NCBI GenBank assembly: GCA_003049485.1
Contig: PYST01000485.1
Coordinates: 1-23,353 of the forward strand
Length of the DNA stretch: 23,353 nt
Origin: Ophioceras dolichostomum
Taxonomy: Eukaryota; Ascomycota; Sordariomycetes; Magnaporthales; Ophioceraceae
Direction of reading: 5' to 3'
The first letter of the stretch is position 1, and each line of letters opens with the position of its first letter. Shown piece after piece: positions 1 to 8,252 of this stretch. Under the pieces are notes generated by a model. That model was not told the DNA's origin and ran no database searches. It worked only from the letters and a program-made list of their open reading frames with translations. The position numbers were made by a program, and so were the translations under genes.

Positions 1-484
1 TACGGAGGTGACCCCTCTCTTTAGGAGAGCATCACTCTTTACAATACAACGCTCTATTTTTCCTTTGTACGCAGGGGGAGAACGTCACAGGTTTGAGCGG
101 GAAGGTGGTAGATTACGTTAGTGGGAGCCGGCCCCATCTTTTTCTTTACATAAACACTTGGCGACTGCTGCTGTTAGTACAGCCCGCCAAACCACGCATA
201 AATTCTTAACACCCAACCACTACAATAAAAGCACCCCTCCCTTCCCACCCCGGGCAGCGACGGCAATGCCGCCGGTGTCCCCTTCCCAGCCATTTTCCCG
301 CAATAATGCGAGCCTCGCCACCATCCTCTCAAGCAGTCCATGGCAAGGGGGATGATCCTCCCCCGGACCGGGAGCACAACGCGCCTCCAGGAAGGAACCC
401 CTGCCTCCGCACACGGCCCCAATGGCAGAGACACCTCTCGCCACGCCAGCACCATCCCAGACACCCCCCAGCTGGCCCTGTCAC

Positions 485-690
485 CACCGAAAGGACTAAG
501 GAACTCCTGGATGAAATCCGCCGGAATGTTGAAGCCGAAGAAAAGCTCTACTCGGATTTGGCGGCCCTACTCGATGCGTTCGTGGCCAACGCCGACCTAA
601 AGCAAAAGGCCAGGGCGACAGAGATGGCCGAGGCGTACATGGACTACCTCCGGGAGGCACTCCTGGGAGAGCCCGCACCGTTACGGTTAC
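485..690 (+). pseudogene. LINE ORF1 (gag-like) fragment
   Basis: A frame running from about 306 to 884 contains a charged helical segment starting near TERTKELLDEIRRNVEAEE and ending near EAYMDYLREALLG. This resembles the coiled, gag-like ORF1 segment of fungal Tad1-type LINEs. Upstream, three frames alternate in a Pro/Ser/Thr-rich region, which suggests several small frameshifts in the ORF1 start. Downstream the sequence passes within about 200 bp to reverse transcriptase motifs, so most of ORF1 and the endonuclease part of ORF2 are missing. The family assignment rests on position in the element and general character, not on a diagnostic zinc-knuckle motif. Confidence 0.5.
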
Positions 691-884
691 GAGCGCTCCC
701 GCGCCTAGGAACAAGCCTCCCACCGTGTCAAGGACACAACCAAAGGCTAGAGAAGAACATGCGTTGTGCCATAAAGAGAAGGAAGCTAGTTACAGATTGG
801 TACACGCCGGAGGGTAGGGCTAGAAATAACCTGCCAGGTGGGGCTGCACGTGACCGAGAAACGTGGAACGGGCTAGGCCCGTGA

Positions 885-1630
885 CACCCGCAAGGCTCAC
901 CTGCCTCCCCAATCCTCTTCATGCTATATATAGCGTCGGCATTAGGCCCCTCTACCCGCTTCTGCTACACATACGACATCGGGATTTGCACCACTGGGCC
1001 TTCCCCCGAAGCAAACGTTAAGAAGGCGGCCGAGGAGATCGAAGCGATCCTCCACTGGGGCAAGGAAAACAGCGTCACATTTGACCCAGAGAAGAGCGAG
1101 CTAATGCACTTCTCTCGCAGGAAGAATTCCTCGACCCCGCCCATTGTTGTGGGGAGGCTCACAATTGCCCAAACACCAGACTCGGCACTCTGATGGCTTG
1201 GAGTCTGGTTTGACAAAAAGCTCCGTTTCGGCCCACATGTGAAATACCGGGCAACGCAGGCTGAGAAAGTAGTCAGACACTTCCGGAGTTTCTCTAACAC
1301 CTGCCACAGCCCTCCGGGAGCCGCCCTACGACAAGCAGTAATCACTGTTATACTCCCAATTCTGTTCTATGGAGCAGAAGTCTGGTACGCGGGCCGTACC
1401 AAACCAGACCGCGGCAGGGCTCGGCGACCAATAGGCACCCGCCAGGGGCACCTCCTCGACATAACCGACAGGGTGATCAAAAGCTCCCTAAGAGCAGTCT
1501 TCCCCGTTTGGGAAACGACTCCAACCGCCGCACTTCATCGAGAAGCAGCCATCCCTCCGGCAGGAGTCCTCTTAGAGGGAATCAGAGCCCGCTTCGCAGC
1601 CCGGATCGCACTATGGCCGATCGTGCTATG
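885..1630 (+). pseudogene. LINE reverse transcriptase fragment (dead)
   Basis: Directly after an in-frame TGA the sequence encodes HPQGSPASPILFMLYIA, the conserved RT motif PQGSPxSPILF. About 20 residues on, RFCYTYDIGI lies where the catalytic (F/Y)xDD box is expected. Here it reads Y-T-Y-D, so the first catalytic Asp is Tyr. The thumb region follows: WLGVWFDKKLRFGPHV, then AVITVILPILFYGAEVWYAG, both typical of fungal LINE ORF2. A TGA at 1192-1194 interrupts the frame just before WLGVWFD. The fingers and most of the palm N-terminal to the PQGSP motif are absent. The reading frame changes after about 1195, so the product cannot be made as one chain. Confidence 0.85.
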
Positions 1631-1696
1631 ACAAAGACGTTGGAAACGCAAGGGACTAGGCATGGCCTGGAGCATCTTCGAGACGAAGATCAGATA

Positions 1697-1737
1697 GAGG
1701 TCACTGCTCAGAGGTCACTGCTCAGAGGTCACTGCTC
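1697..1737. repeat. Tandem repeat, 14-bp unit x 2.9
   Basis: The unit GAGGTCACTGCTCA is repeated perfectly at 1697-1710 and 1711-1724, with a 13-bp partial copy at 1725-1737. It sits where the LINE should pass from the RT C-terminus to RNase H. It is followed by a pyrimidine-rich low-complexity tract up to about 1910 built from degenerate TTCTTGGTTCT-like units. Confidence 0.9.
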
Positions 1738-1972
1738 TTTGCTTTGTATTTAGCTTGTTGCTTTCCCCTCTCACTTGGAGTGAAGGAGGGAGCCAAGCGA
1801 TCGTCTCTGTTCTTGGTTCTTCATTCTTGGTTCTCTGCTCTTTCATCTTGGTCTTGCTCTTTGAGAGAACCGGACAAGAGACAGGCTGTTCCTGCATTCA
1901 CGTTTTCAGCCACCTGCTTGTGATGAGAATTGAGCAACCTCCTTTTCTATTCCGCTTGCAAAAGCCAGTCAT

Positions 1973-2260
1973 TACACCAGCTGAAGTGTTCGGCGGAGAG
2001 GCAGTCGGGGCATGGCAAGGCCTAAGGCACGCGCTCCGGCTCACTACAGCCCCTATAGTCCACGTTTGCCTGGACAACAGTTCCGTCGGCACAGCCTTAA
2101 AAGGATACCTAGCAGATAGCTCACAAGAGGCTTTTCAACTCTTCCAGGCTTCTAGAGAAAGCCGCGAGATCTGGGTAAAGTGGGTACCCGGCCACGAGGG
2201 GGTGGCAGGAAACGAGGCGGCCGACCAACTAGCCAAGGAAGGGACCGAGCTATCTAGCCC
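1973..2260 (+). pseudogene. LINE RNase H domain fragment
   Basis: The translation carries most of the RNase HI core found at the C-terminus of Tad1-type ORF2. The Glu-containing helix reads TPAEVFGGEAVGAW, the strand with the third acidic residue reads HVCLDNSSV, and the last block reads WVPGHEGVAGNEAADQLAKE with the conserved His and Asp. The first catalytic strand, normally (Y)xDGS, is missing. In its place is the low-complexity tract that begins with the 14-bp repeat. An enzyme without the first Asp would be inactive. This piece is the clearest single homology in the element. Confidence 0.85.
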
Positions 2261-2450
2261 CCAAAAGAGGCCCCAACGGTCGCAGGGGTTAAAGAAATGG
2301 CTAGAAAGCTCAAGAGGAACGCCTGGAACGACTGGTGGAAGGAAGGGACTACCAATCGGTATAAGAAACTAGGGCTTACGGAGGTGCACACCTCCTGCCT
2401 CCTTCCCTCCCCCCCCCTCTCCCAGCACTCTCCCTCCAACGCCGCACCCT

Positions 2451-3012
2451 CCACTAGCTTATCGCTGCCCGGATCGGCCACGGAGACTTTCAGTGGTACC
2501 ACGAGAAGTTTGAACACGCCGAAAACCCCCCTGCTCCTGCGGGGAAGATCGAACCCCAGTGTTGGAAGGCCAGGGTTCTAATTGGAAAAGACACGCGTGT
2601 GTTAAACCGATTCTATTGATCTGAATAATGTACGAGGAAGAGAAAAGGCTAGTCTACGCGTGGGCCGGAGGGAGTGCTTTTGTAGGCGACTCCTGAGGGT
2701 CCACGTGATCTGAGGTCTGTTGAGGTGGATGCCTTGATGACTGAGGCAACTAGTTCCTCATGGGTGCAGAGAGGTGCACCCAGTGGTTCAACACCCAGCG
2801 CATATGGTATATTGCCGAAAGGCGTGCCAGCTCCGCACTTCCTGGCCTAAGGCCGACCTAGCTCCTGAGAGCAACTGATACGAATACTGGAAACGTTTAA
2901 TCCAGAAACCGGAGCTGTTCGAGCGCTTCACTAAAACGACCAAATTCTTCACAGAGATATGCCCCTGGAAAAAGGAAGAAGGCGCCAATAAGCGCATAAA
3001 CCAAATAATAAT
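2451..3012 (+). pseudogene. LINE ORF2 C-terminal tail, split by a solo LTR
   Basis: One frame at about 2451-2559 reads LH-stop-LIAARIGHGDFQWYHEKFEH, the region usually followed by a CxCG-type zinc-binding motif. The expected cysteines are replaced here (PAPAGKIEPQ). After the solo LTR at 2560-2793 the same protein resumes with HMVYCRKACQLRTSWPKA and then RFTKTTKFFTEICPWKKEEG, ending near 3012. Removing the LTR and one 5-bp duplication joins the two pieces in a sensible order, which shows that the LTR inserted into this LINE. One stop in each half confirms decay. Confidence 0.7.
2560..2793. mobile_element. Solo LTR copy 1 (copia-type), 234 bp
   Basis: The element starts TGTTGGAAGGCC and ends GGTTCAACA, so it has the TG...CA ends and the short TGTTG/CAACA inverted termini of an LTR. 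A perfect 5-bp direct repeat CCCAG flanks it at 2555-2559 and 2794-2798. It is about 95% identical to copy 2. No internal retrotransposon coding sequence, primer-binding site or polypurine tract lies between the copies as one element, because each copy has its own target duplication. These are therefore two solo LTRs, not a 5'/3' pair. A TGTTGGAA start is common in Ty1/copia LTRs; the orientation is not established. Confidence 0.85.
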
Positions 3013-3017
3013 CAACC

Positions 3018-3251
3018 TGTTGGAAGGCCAGGGTTCCAATTGGAAAAGACACGCGTGTGGTAAACCAATCTGTTGATTCTGATGATGTACGAGGAAGAGA
3101 AAAAGCTAGTCTACGCGTGGGCCGGAGGGAGTGCTTTTGTAGGCGACTCCTGAGGGTCCACGTGACCTGAGGTCTGTTGGAGGTGCATGCCTTGATGACT
3201 GAGGCAACTAGTTCCTCATGGGTGCAGAAAGGTGCACCCAGTGGTTCAACA
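3018..3251. mobile_element. Solo LTR copy 2 (copia-type), 234 bp
   Basis: Second copy of the 234-bp element, starting TGTTGGAAGGCC and ending GGTTCAACA, flanked by a perfect 5-bp duplication CAACC at 3013-3017 and 3252-3256. It differs from copy 1 at roughly a dozen positions, including two compensating one-base indels. It lies 224 bp downstream of copy 1, near the end of the LINE ORF2 tail. Confidence 0.87.
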
Positions 3252-3598
3252 CAACCACCACCTGCAAAAGGCTTAAGGACCTCTAAGCGGCCGACCTTCT
3301 GGACGCGGCACACCAGTACCGCTCGCGCCCACGACAACCAACCGTCTCCCTCTTCAAGGACAGATATAGCATTAAAATGCCCACAGAAGCCGCCACAAAC
3401 GGAAGCAACGAAACGCCGAGCGCCAGCCCCGAGCTAACAGGGGGCGGGAATGCGGCTTGAAAAACACACATACAATGGGGCGCCACGCCCTAGAGCACGA
3501 TATGCTAGCTATTCCTCATTCTGAGTTTGCGTTTCCTCTCTTTAACCTCACATTCGAGCACTAGTTCCTTGTATATAGTCGCTCGGTAGTCGCTAGCA

Positions 3599-3680
3599 CG
3601 TCTTATGCCCCTCGGGAGGCAGGGATCTCAGGCAGATTCCGACTTCAGACGTTAAATACATCAACATCATCATCATCATC
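3599..3680 (+). repeat. LINE 3' terminus with (CAT)n tail
   Basis: The 3' end of the plus-strand LINE. The block GTCTTATGCCCCTCGGGAGG is followed by about 28 bp, then ACGTTAAA and a CAT trinucleotide tail. The same block occurs, inverted, at 6074-6165 and 23255-23353. Confidence 0.8.
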
Positions 3681-3689
3681 CGCCAAACC

Positions 3690-4054
3690 GCTTTTGTGAC
3701 AACGTGAGCCTATTCGGTTCTTTACCTCGAAACCTCTGGCTTCATCTCTTGCACAAAAGCATTGTCTTGTTCGTCGAACAAGGGCCAACCTCCCGGCATC
3801 CTTGCTATATACGGCTGGGCTTTGTTTCGAGCTGGGCTTTGTCTCTGACCGTATATATAAGCAAGTCCCCATCTACCTACCTACCTACTACAGGAAATCG
3901 ACCTCTCAACTCTGGCTTGAAACCAGAATTCACAATTGCCAAGCCCAACTTCACATTCCTCTTGCCCCTTCAGAGGTATTACCTCTGCCTTGATCCCTTG
4001 CTTTCCTTGTCTGCTCTTTCACGGCCTTCTGCTGTGTTTGTCACATGCGCGAAA
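3690..4054 (+). promoter_or_regulatory. Upstream region of the orphan gene with a TATA-like box
   Basis: There is no convincing protein here. The tract GTATATATAA at 3851-3860 lies about 195 bp before the chosen ATG at 4055. It is followed by a CTAC microsatellite at about 3876-3893 and pyrimidine-rich sequence that looks like a fungal 5' leader. The promoter role is inferred from position only. Confidence 0.3.
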
Positions 4055-5640
4055 ATGCCTCCCCGATCCCGAGAAGAAATCATCCAATCGATTCACCAGA
4101 CCGCCCCTAATTTGCCTGAGTGCAACAAGGAGTGGGCAGAGCATCACTACTCATCGAATCGCGAGGGTCGCATTTTCGAGCGGGCTTTCGAGGAGTGTCC
4201 AGCAGGTGACGGCAAGCTCGGCGTCTTAACTTTCCCCAGCAAGCACGAGCAGATAATCGAGCGAGACTTTGAGGATACCAGCGATTTCACTAGCGACAAC
4301 ACCAGCTGGTCTGGTAGTCGTGATGGCGACGACGATAATGGTCACAACAACTCCGGCGCCGCCAGCGATCATCCCTTCGATCCGGACGAGAGTTATTTCC
4401 GAGACACTGAGTAGTTCGCATCTGAGGACGAGGAAAGTGTCGACTACGATGTCGAGGCCGAGGAGGATGCTCAGATCGAGCGGGAGTCAATGGAAGATGA
4501 GCTGAGAGCGGGGAAAATCGAGAAGCTACGGTCCTTTGAGAGAGACCAGGCCGAGGTCTAGGCCGAAGCCGAGGGCACAGCTGGCTCCTCACTTGAGCCC
4601 CGTATCCCCCTTATCAAGGGGCTACAGAGCCTGCGCATAGCGAAACGGGCGAGGAGCGAGAGCCTCAGCAGCGACGAGGGAGACAAGGACGTCCACTCGG
4701 CCTTCTCACCAACCCCAGCGAAAAGGGCCAAGCACGGCTATGGTTTCGGTCCAGACGGACAGCTTGAAGCCAAGTTCGCCGACCCGTCCCTCGTGATGCG
4801 AACGAGCATGTGAACACTGGCGAACCGGATGTTGACATAGGGCGACCGCGGGTTGAGGGTTTGTCTGCCAACAATGCCGCGGCGGATCTGTCCTGGATGT
4901 CCGTCCACAACATTCGTCGTATCCGGCGCTTCTTTTCCAAACCGATCTATACCGAGACGGGCCTTACTCGAGAGAAGTGCCACCAGTGGTGCCTGGAGTA
5001 TCATCGTGGCACAATGCGCAACGCCTCGCGCAACACCATCCGGAAAATGCCCACGGCATACAATTCACCTCCTGTTTTCGCCGCGGAAGCCCAATTTGAC
5101 GATAGCTACATGGCGGGGGTATTCACCTACGCCGACGACCTCACATACCGATTCGATGAGTGGATGATGATCCTCTACAGGTTCTGCACCCAGGAGATCA
5201 ACCTGGCGCAGCACGACGTAGCCGTGCTCCTCTACGGCGGCACTATCGTTCCACAGTACACAGTGGTGGGTCGGTTCCGTGGCTTGTACGTCTACCGGAT
5301 CGAGTGCGCTCGTGGCCGTCCCTTCAGCAGCGACGTGGGTCGGATTTCGTTGGGGCGGAACGCTGAAGCTTACCGGCGCGTCCTGGCCAGCTACCCTGAC
5401 TTCGTCGCTACGCCTATGCAGCGGTACTACTGTTCACGACCGCCCATCGGAGTTTGAGACAGCATCTTACTACCAGCACAAAAAATGGCCTGAAGTCCTA
5501 TATGACACAGGCCTCAACTTCGACAACATCTAGGTCGCCCCCGACTAGAGCGGCATCGCCTGCATCCTCGACTGCTCGCACACAGCCATGGTACCTTTGG
5601 GGCCCGCGCTGTATGGAGTGCTGCAGGCATTCCAGCTGGA

Positions 5641-5760
5641 CCCCGAGGCTGAGGAGGAGGAAGACGAAGATGAGCAGGACGAGGATGAGGAGGAGGAAGA
5701 TGACGAAGGCGAGGGCGAGGATGTAGAAGACCCAATGGACGAGGACATGGAGGAGAGCGC
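5641..5760 (+). other. Acidic (Glu/Asp-rich) low-complexity tract within the orphan gene
   Basis: About 40 codons are almost entirely GAG, GAC, GAT and GAA, encoding runs such as EAEEEEDEDEQDEDEEEEDD. Such tracts are typical of nuclear or chromatin-associated proteins but are not diagnostic. On the opposite strand the tract produces spurious Ser/Pro-rich ORFs. Confidence 0.85.
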
Positions 5761-6052
5761 CGACGAGGAAGGTCGCGCTCACTTCGCGTTGCTCGCCTCG
5801 CCATGGCCGAAACATTGCAAGCCTGACTAGGATGAGACCGCAGGTCCGCAAGGCCTGGGCCCCGACCACCAGCGTGCTCTACTCTTCCGTCTGGAGGAAA
5901 TGTTCCCTCACCTGCGCCACAGCGAGGAGTCCAAGCTGAAACTCATGGCGGCCGTACGGTCCGGAATGACAGCCGGCCTCGGCGCGCCCACCTCGGCGTC
6001 AGTGTCGGAGTCGGAGTCGGAGACAGAGATGGAGACAGAGATAGAGACAGAG

Positions 6053-6195
6053 GAGTTGAAGACAGAGGTGGAGATAATGGTAATGGTTAATGGTAATGGT
6101 TTATTTAACGTCCGAGGGCTGTCCAGGCCCGACCTCCCGAGGGGTATAGGACGTGCTAGCGGCTATCTAAACTCGAGTTGGAGACAGAGGTGGAG
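6053..6195. repeat. Candidate 21-bp target-site duplication around a LINE 3' end
   Basis: GAGTTGAAGACAGAGGTGGA(G) at 6053-6073 and GAGTTGGAGACAGAGGTGGA(G) at 6175-6195 differ at one base and bracket the 101-bp insertion. Both are read in the same phase, so removing the insertion plus one copy restores the orphan gene's reading frame. The surrounding gene is itself repetitive (Glu-Thr codons), so a pre-existing repeat is the alternative. Confidence 0.6.
6074..6174 (-). mobile_element. 5'-truncated LINE 3' end (101 bp) inserted in the orphan gene
   Basis: Read on the minus strand, the sequence contains GTCCTATACCCCTCGGGAGG, then about 20 bp, then GACGTTAAATAA, and ends in a tail of ACCATT-like units. 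This is the same terminal layout as the LINE 3' ends at 3599-3680 and 23255-23353, with a different simple-repeat tail. Only about 100 bp is present, consistent with extreme 5' truncation during target-primed reverse transcription. Confidence 0.7.
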
Positions 6196-6350
6196 GTAGA
6201 GGAGTTGGAGACAGAGGTAGAGAGAGAGTCGGAGACAACGGAGCTGTTGAAAAAATGTCTGTNAGTTGGAGACAGAGGTGGAGGTAGAGGAGTTGGAGAC
6301 AGAGGTAGAGAGAGAGTCGGAGACAACGGAGCTGTTGAAAAAATGTCTGT
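6176..6350. repeat. Perfect 87-bp direct repeat separated by one N (assembly joint)
   Basis: Bases 6176-6262 and 6264-6350 are identical by eye over all 87 positions, with a single N at 6263 between them. This is the expected signature of two contig ends that overlap but were joined with a gap character. The duplication is therefore probably false, and the real locus probably holds one copy. Confidence 0.9.
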
Positions 6351-7305
6351 AGGAGGTGGACGAGCTGGAGTGGGATTGGCTTCGCACCGGGACGACGTGC
6401 AAGTTCGGGCCTCGTCGGGAGCTGAGGAGTGGTCACTAGAAGAGTTGGCCGCGAGTTCCACCGATTTACCCGGCCTAGAAGGCCAGGGTAGGAGTAGCGC
6501 AGGTGCTGTCTGTATAACAGCCTTAGTTTAATGTGTAATAACACTTTCTCAACGTACGCCTTACTTACTCCCACTTGTTAGATCTTCCACTTATTGGTTA
6601 TATACCTCTACGCAACCGCGCCGTCGAGGATATCCTCACCATCGATGGGGGACACTGGCCATATCGTGCCCAAACCCGCTCGTCATGGCGCTGAAAGTGG
6701 AGTCCCCGCCGTTGGTCGTGCGCTCGATCGCGGTGTCCGACACCTACGGCTCGACAGCCATGAGCTGTGGCGATGGTCACATTGATGAACTACGTAGTGG
6801 AGGCGAGCGTGTCAGAGGACGAAGGGTCGAGGATTCGGCTTTTAAGAAGCCAAACAAATCTCTCTGTAGTCAGGAACAACGTCACAGATAAAGCAACGGT
6901 TGGGGTGGATTTGGAGTGTTGCTGGTGGCAAATGACCTGATGATGAAGAGTGATGATGATCAGTCCACTCAGAGATCAAATGTGACGGCAGACAAAGCCG
7001 TGGGCGAACAAGTCCCGAGTCTCATTTTCTGACTCTGGCAATCGGGAAATCTTGAACAATGCAGCGAATATACGCGATGGCCGTTTCGATTCAGAACCAG
7101 TACGTTCAGAATCACCTGCTTGCTTTCTTTTGATGCAGATCCCGGACGACTCGTCAACCAACTGTGGAGTGATGCTCTTCCCCTACAACCCGTCTGCCGC
7201 ACACCAACTCTGTGGCCCATTGAGATTTGTATGGAAGCAGGAAAGTACTCCTACTGACGCAATATGAATCATCGTTTGCAACCCGGTGTTATAGCCGCGA
7301 GTTCG

Positions 7306-7333
7306 TTTGTCAACGCGAACGGACGTTGACAAA
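7306..7333. repeat. Perfect inverted repeat, 10-bp arms, 8-bp spacer
   Basis: TTTGTCAACG at 7306-7315 and CGTTGACAAA at 7324-7333 are exact reverse complements. The site lies in the gene-poor region. A protein-binding palindrome or a relic of a mobile element end are both possible; nothing in the sequence decides. Confidence 0.85.
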
Positions 7334-8041
7334 TCCAGCCTCGTTGACTGAGAGATGGCCGAGGGCGGTTCGTTAGACGGCAAGGAGCTATTACAGCGAG
7401 AGAGGCGCCCGCGGCGGCGAGTGGAATGGGTTGTGATGCGACAAAGGAGAGCGGGACTGTCATTCGTTGTGCTCGCTGCCTCTTCTCGCTGTCCTCAATT
7501 CTCGACGAATCTCCGAAGGATCTCCCGTTATTGCCAGAAATGAGCAACGCTCTAGAGCCAACAAGCGAGTCGCTGCAACACACCAGGGAGCACGGTGGGA
7601 GACTAAGAAACGAACAGCAGCGGGACAATGGCCACTCAGGGTACGAAGGCGCCCTCAACTATCGCCTCGTTGAGACGGACTAGGGGGGAAATCAACAGAC
7701 TCGCCGTGCCTTGCGCGCGACCAGAGCCACTGCCAACCTCAGGGCACCCCTCGCCTGGTCCGTTCGGGCGTCCCTAGCTCGGGATAGAACCAAAAGTGCC
7801 AGGCCGCTTACGACCTCACCAGCTGCCGTGATGATCATCCAAAGTTTATGACACACCACGCGCACTCTTTAACGCAACAAAGCCGTCTAATTCGGACTTC
7901 CCTCCGCGCTGGACAGGTCAATTGCGGGGTGTCGGCATCTGGCGGCTAATCCGAGATTTAGTGGGCAAGATTGCAACGCTGGGGGCCAGTCTAAATCCCG
8001 AGGTCGTAGGTCTGAGATCCGGTTCCCCGGTATTGGACCTC

Positions 8042-8065
8042 ATCGGCGACCCACAATCCGCCGAT
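8042..8065. promoter_or_regulatory. Inverted repeat ATCGGCG-N10-CGCCGAT upstream of the monooxygenase
   Basis: Two exact 7-bp arms, each containing a CGG/CCG triplet, are separated by 10 bp and lie about 190 bp upstream of the monooxygenase ATG. Paired CGG triplets in inverted orientation are the usual target form for fungal Zn2Cys6 transcription factors. A regulatory role for this gene is inferred from form and position. Confidence 0.45.
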
Positions 8066-8252
8066 CGCGCAATCGTGCCCCCGCCGTAGCGCTTTGCAAG
8101 CCACGATCCGAATGCCGGAGCTGTCCACCGCACGAGTCTATAATGTAAACGAGGAATAACTGCGCATGCCCTACTTTAAAAGTCTCTTATTGTTCCCGAG
8201 CCCGTCTGCGATGTTGGTCCACTGATCGTGACCCACATTTAGGCCCCCGAAC

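Larger units (their letters stand above)
194..3680 (+). mobile_element. Decayed Tad1-like LINE (non-LTR) retrotransposon, internally deleted
   Basis: Remnants follow the order of a Tad1-like LINE: an ORF1 piece (about 485-690), a reverse transcriptase piece (885-1630), an RNase H piece (about 1973-2260), an ORF2 C-terminal tail (about 2451-2559 and 2799-3012), then a 3' end reading GTCTTATGCCCCTCGGGAGG...ACGTTAAA followed by a (CAT)n tail at 3661-3680. The 10-mer CCGCCAAACC occurs at 184-193 and again at 3680-3689 just after the tail, so it is a candidate target-site duplication defining the element. All reading frames carry stops and frameshifts, so the copy is dead. The span is about 3.0 kb after removing the nested LTRs, well short of a full-length element, so internal deletions are inferred. 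The 5' boundary is less certain than the 3' one. Confidence 0.8.
4055..6531 (+). pseudogene. Unrecognised large gene, broken by TAG stops, frameshifts and a LINE insertion
   Basis: I do not recognise the family. The chain starts MPPRSREEIIQSIHQ at 4055 in frame 2. It runs through acidic, low-complexity sequence and a basic nuclear-localisation-like stretch (AKRAKHG, near 4725), then shifts to frame 1 near 4790 and back to frame 2 near 5430-5455. The best-ordered part is at about 4810-5455, with aromatic-rich blocks such as FTYADDLTYRFDEWMMILYR. A Glu/Asp-rich tract follows at 5641-5760, then a Glu-Thr repeat region from about 6001. In-frame stops lie at 4412, 4559, 5531, 5546, 5828 and 6350, and all are TAG. 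A LINE 3' end is inserted at 6074-6174 and an assembly N lies at 6263. The true end is unclear: a further TAG lies at 6437, while another frame stays open to 6531. Codon character and the length of conserved-looking blocks between lesions indicate a former real gene, not chance ORFs. Confidence 0.6.
6540..8252. other. Intergenic region, no convincing gene
   Basis: The open frames here are short, lack recognisable motifs and overlap one another on both strands. I see two perfect inverted repeats (7306-7333 and 8042-8065, listed separately) and GAT-rich simple sequence near 6940-6960. The last few hundred bases probably hold the promoter of the downstream monooxygenase. Confidence 0.6.

Noticed and set aside
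2560..3251. The 234-bp direct repeat as the two LTRs of one short LTR retrotransposon or TRIM
   Set aside because: Each copy has its own 5-bp target duplication, and the spacer encodes the interrupted LINE ORF2 tail, so they are separate solo LTRs.
5498..5869. Minus-strand ORFs rich in Ser, Pro, Leu or Val
   Set aside because: They are shadows of the acidic GAG/GAC-rich tract on the plus strand.
4055..6531. Genuine UAG recoding across the locus
   Set aside because: Frameshifts and a LINE insertion in the same gene show decay, and intact genes here end normally; mutation is simpler. Kept only as a test in the findings.
6156..6574. Minus-strand ORFs crossing the N
   Set aside because: They run through the assembly joint and duplicated segment and are low-complexity reversals of Glu-Thr codons.
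6594..7683. Several 60-130 codon ORFs on both strands in the gene-poor region
   Set aside because: No motifs, heavy mutual overlap and no intron logic linking them.
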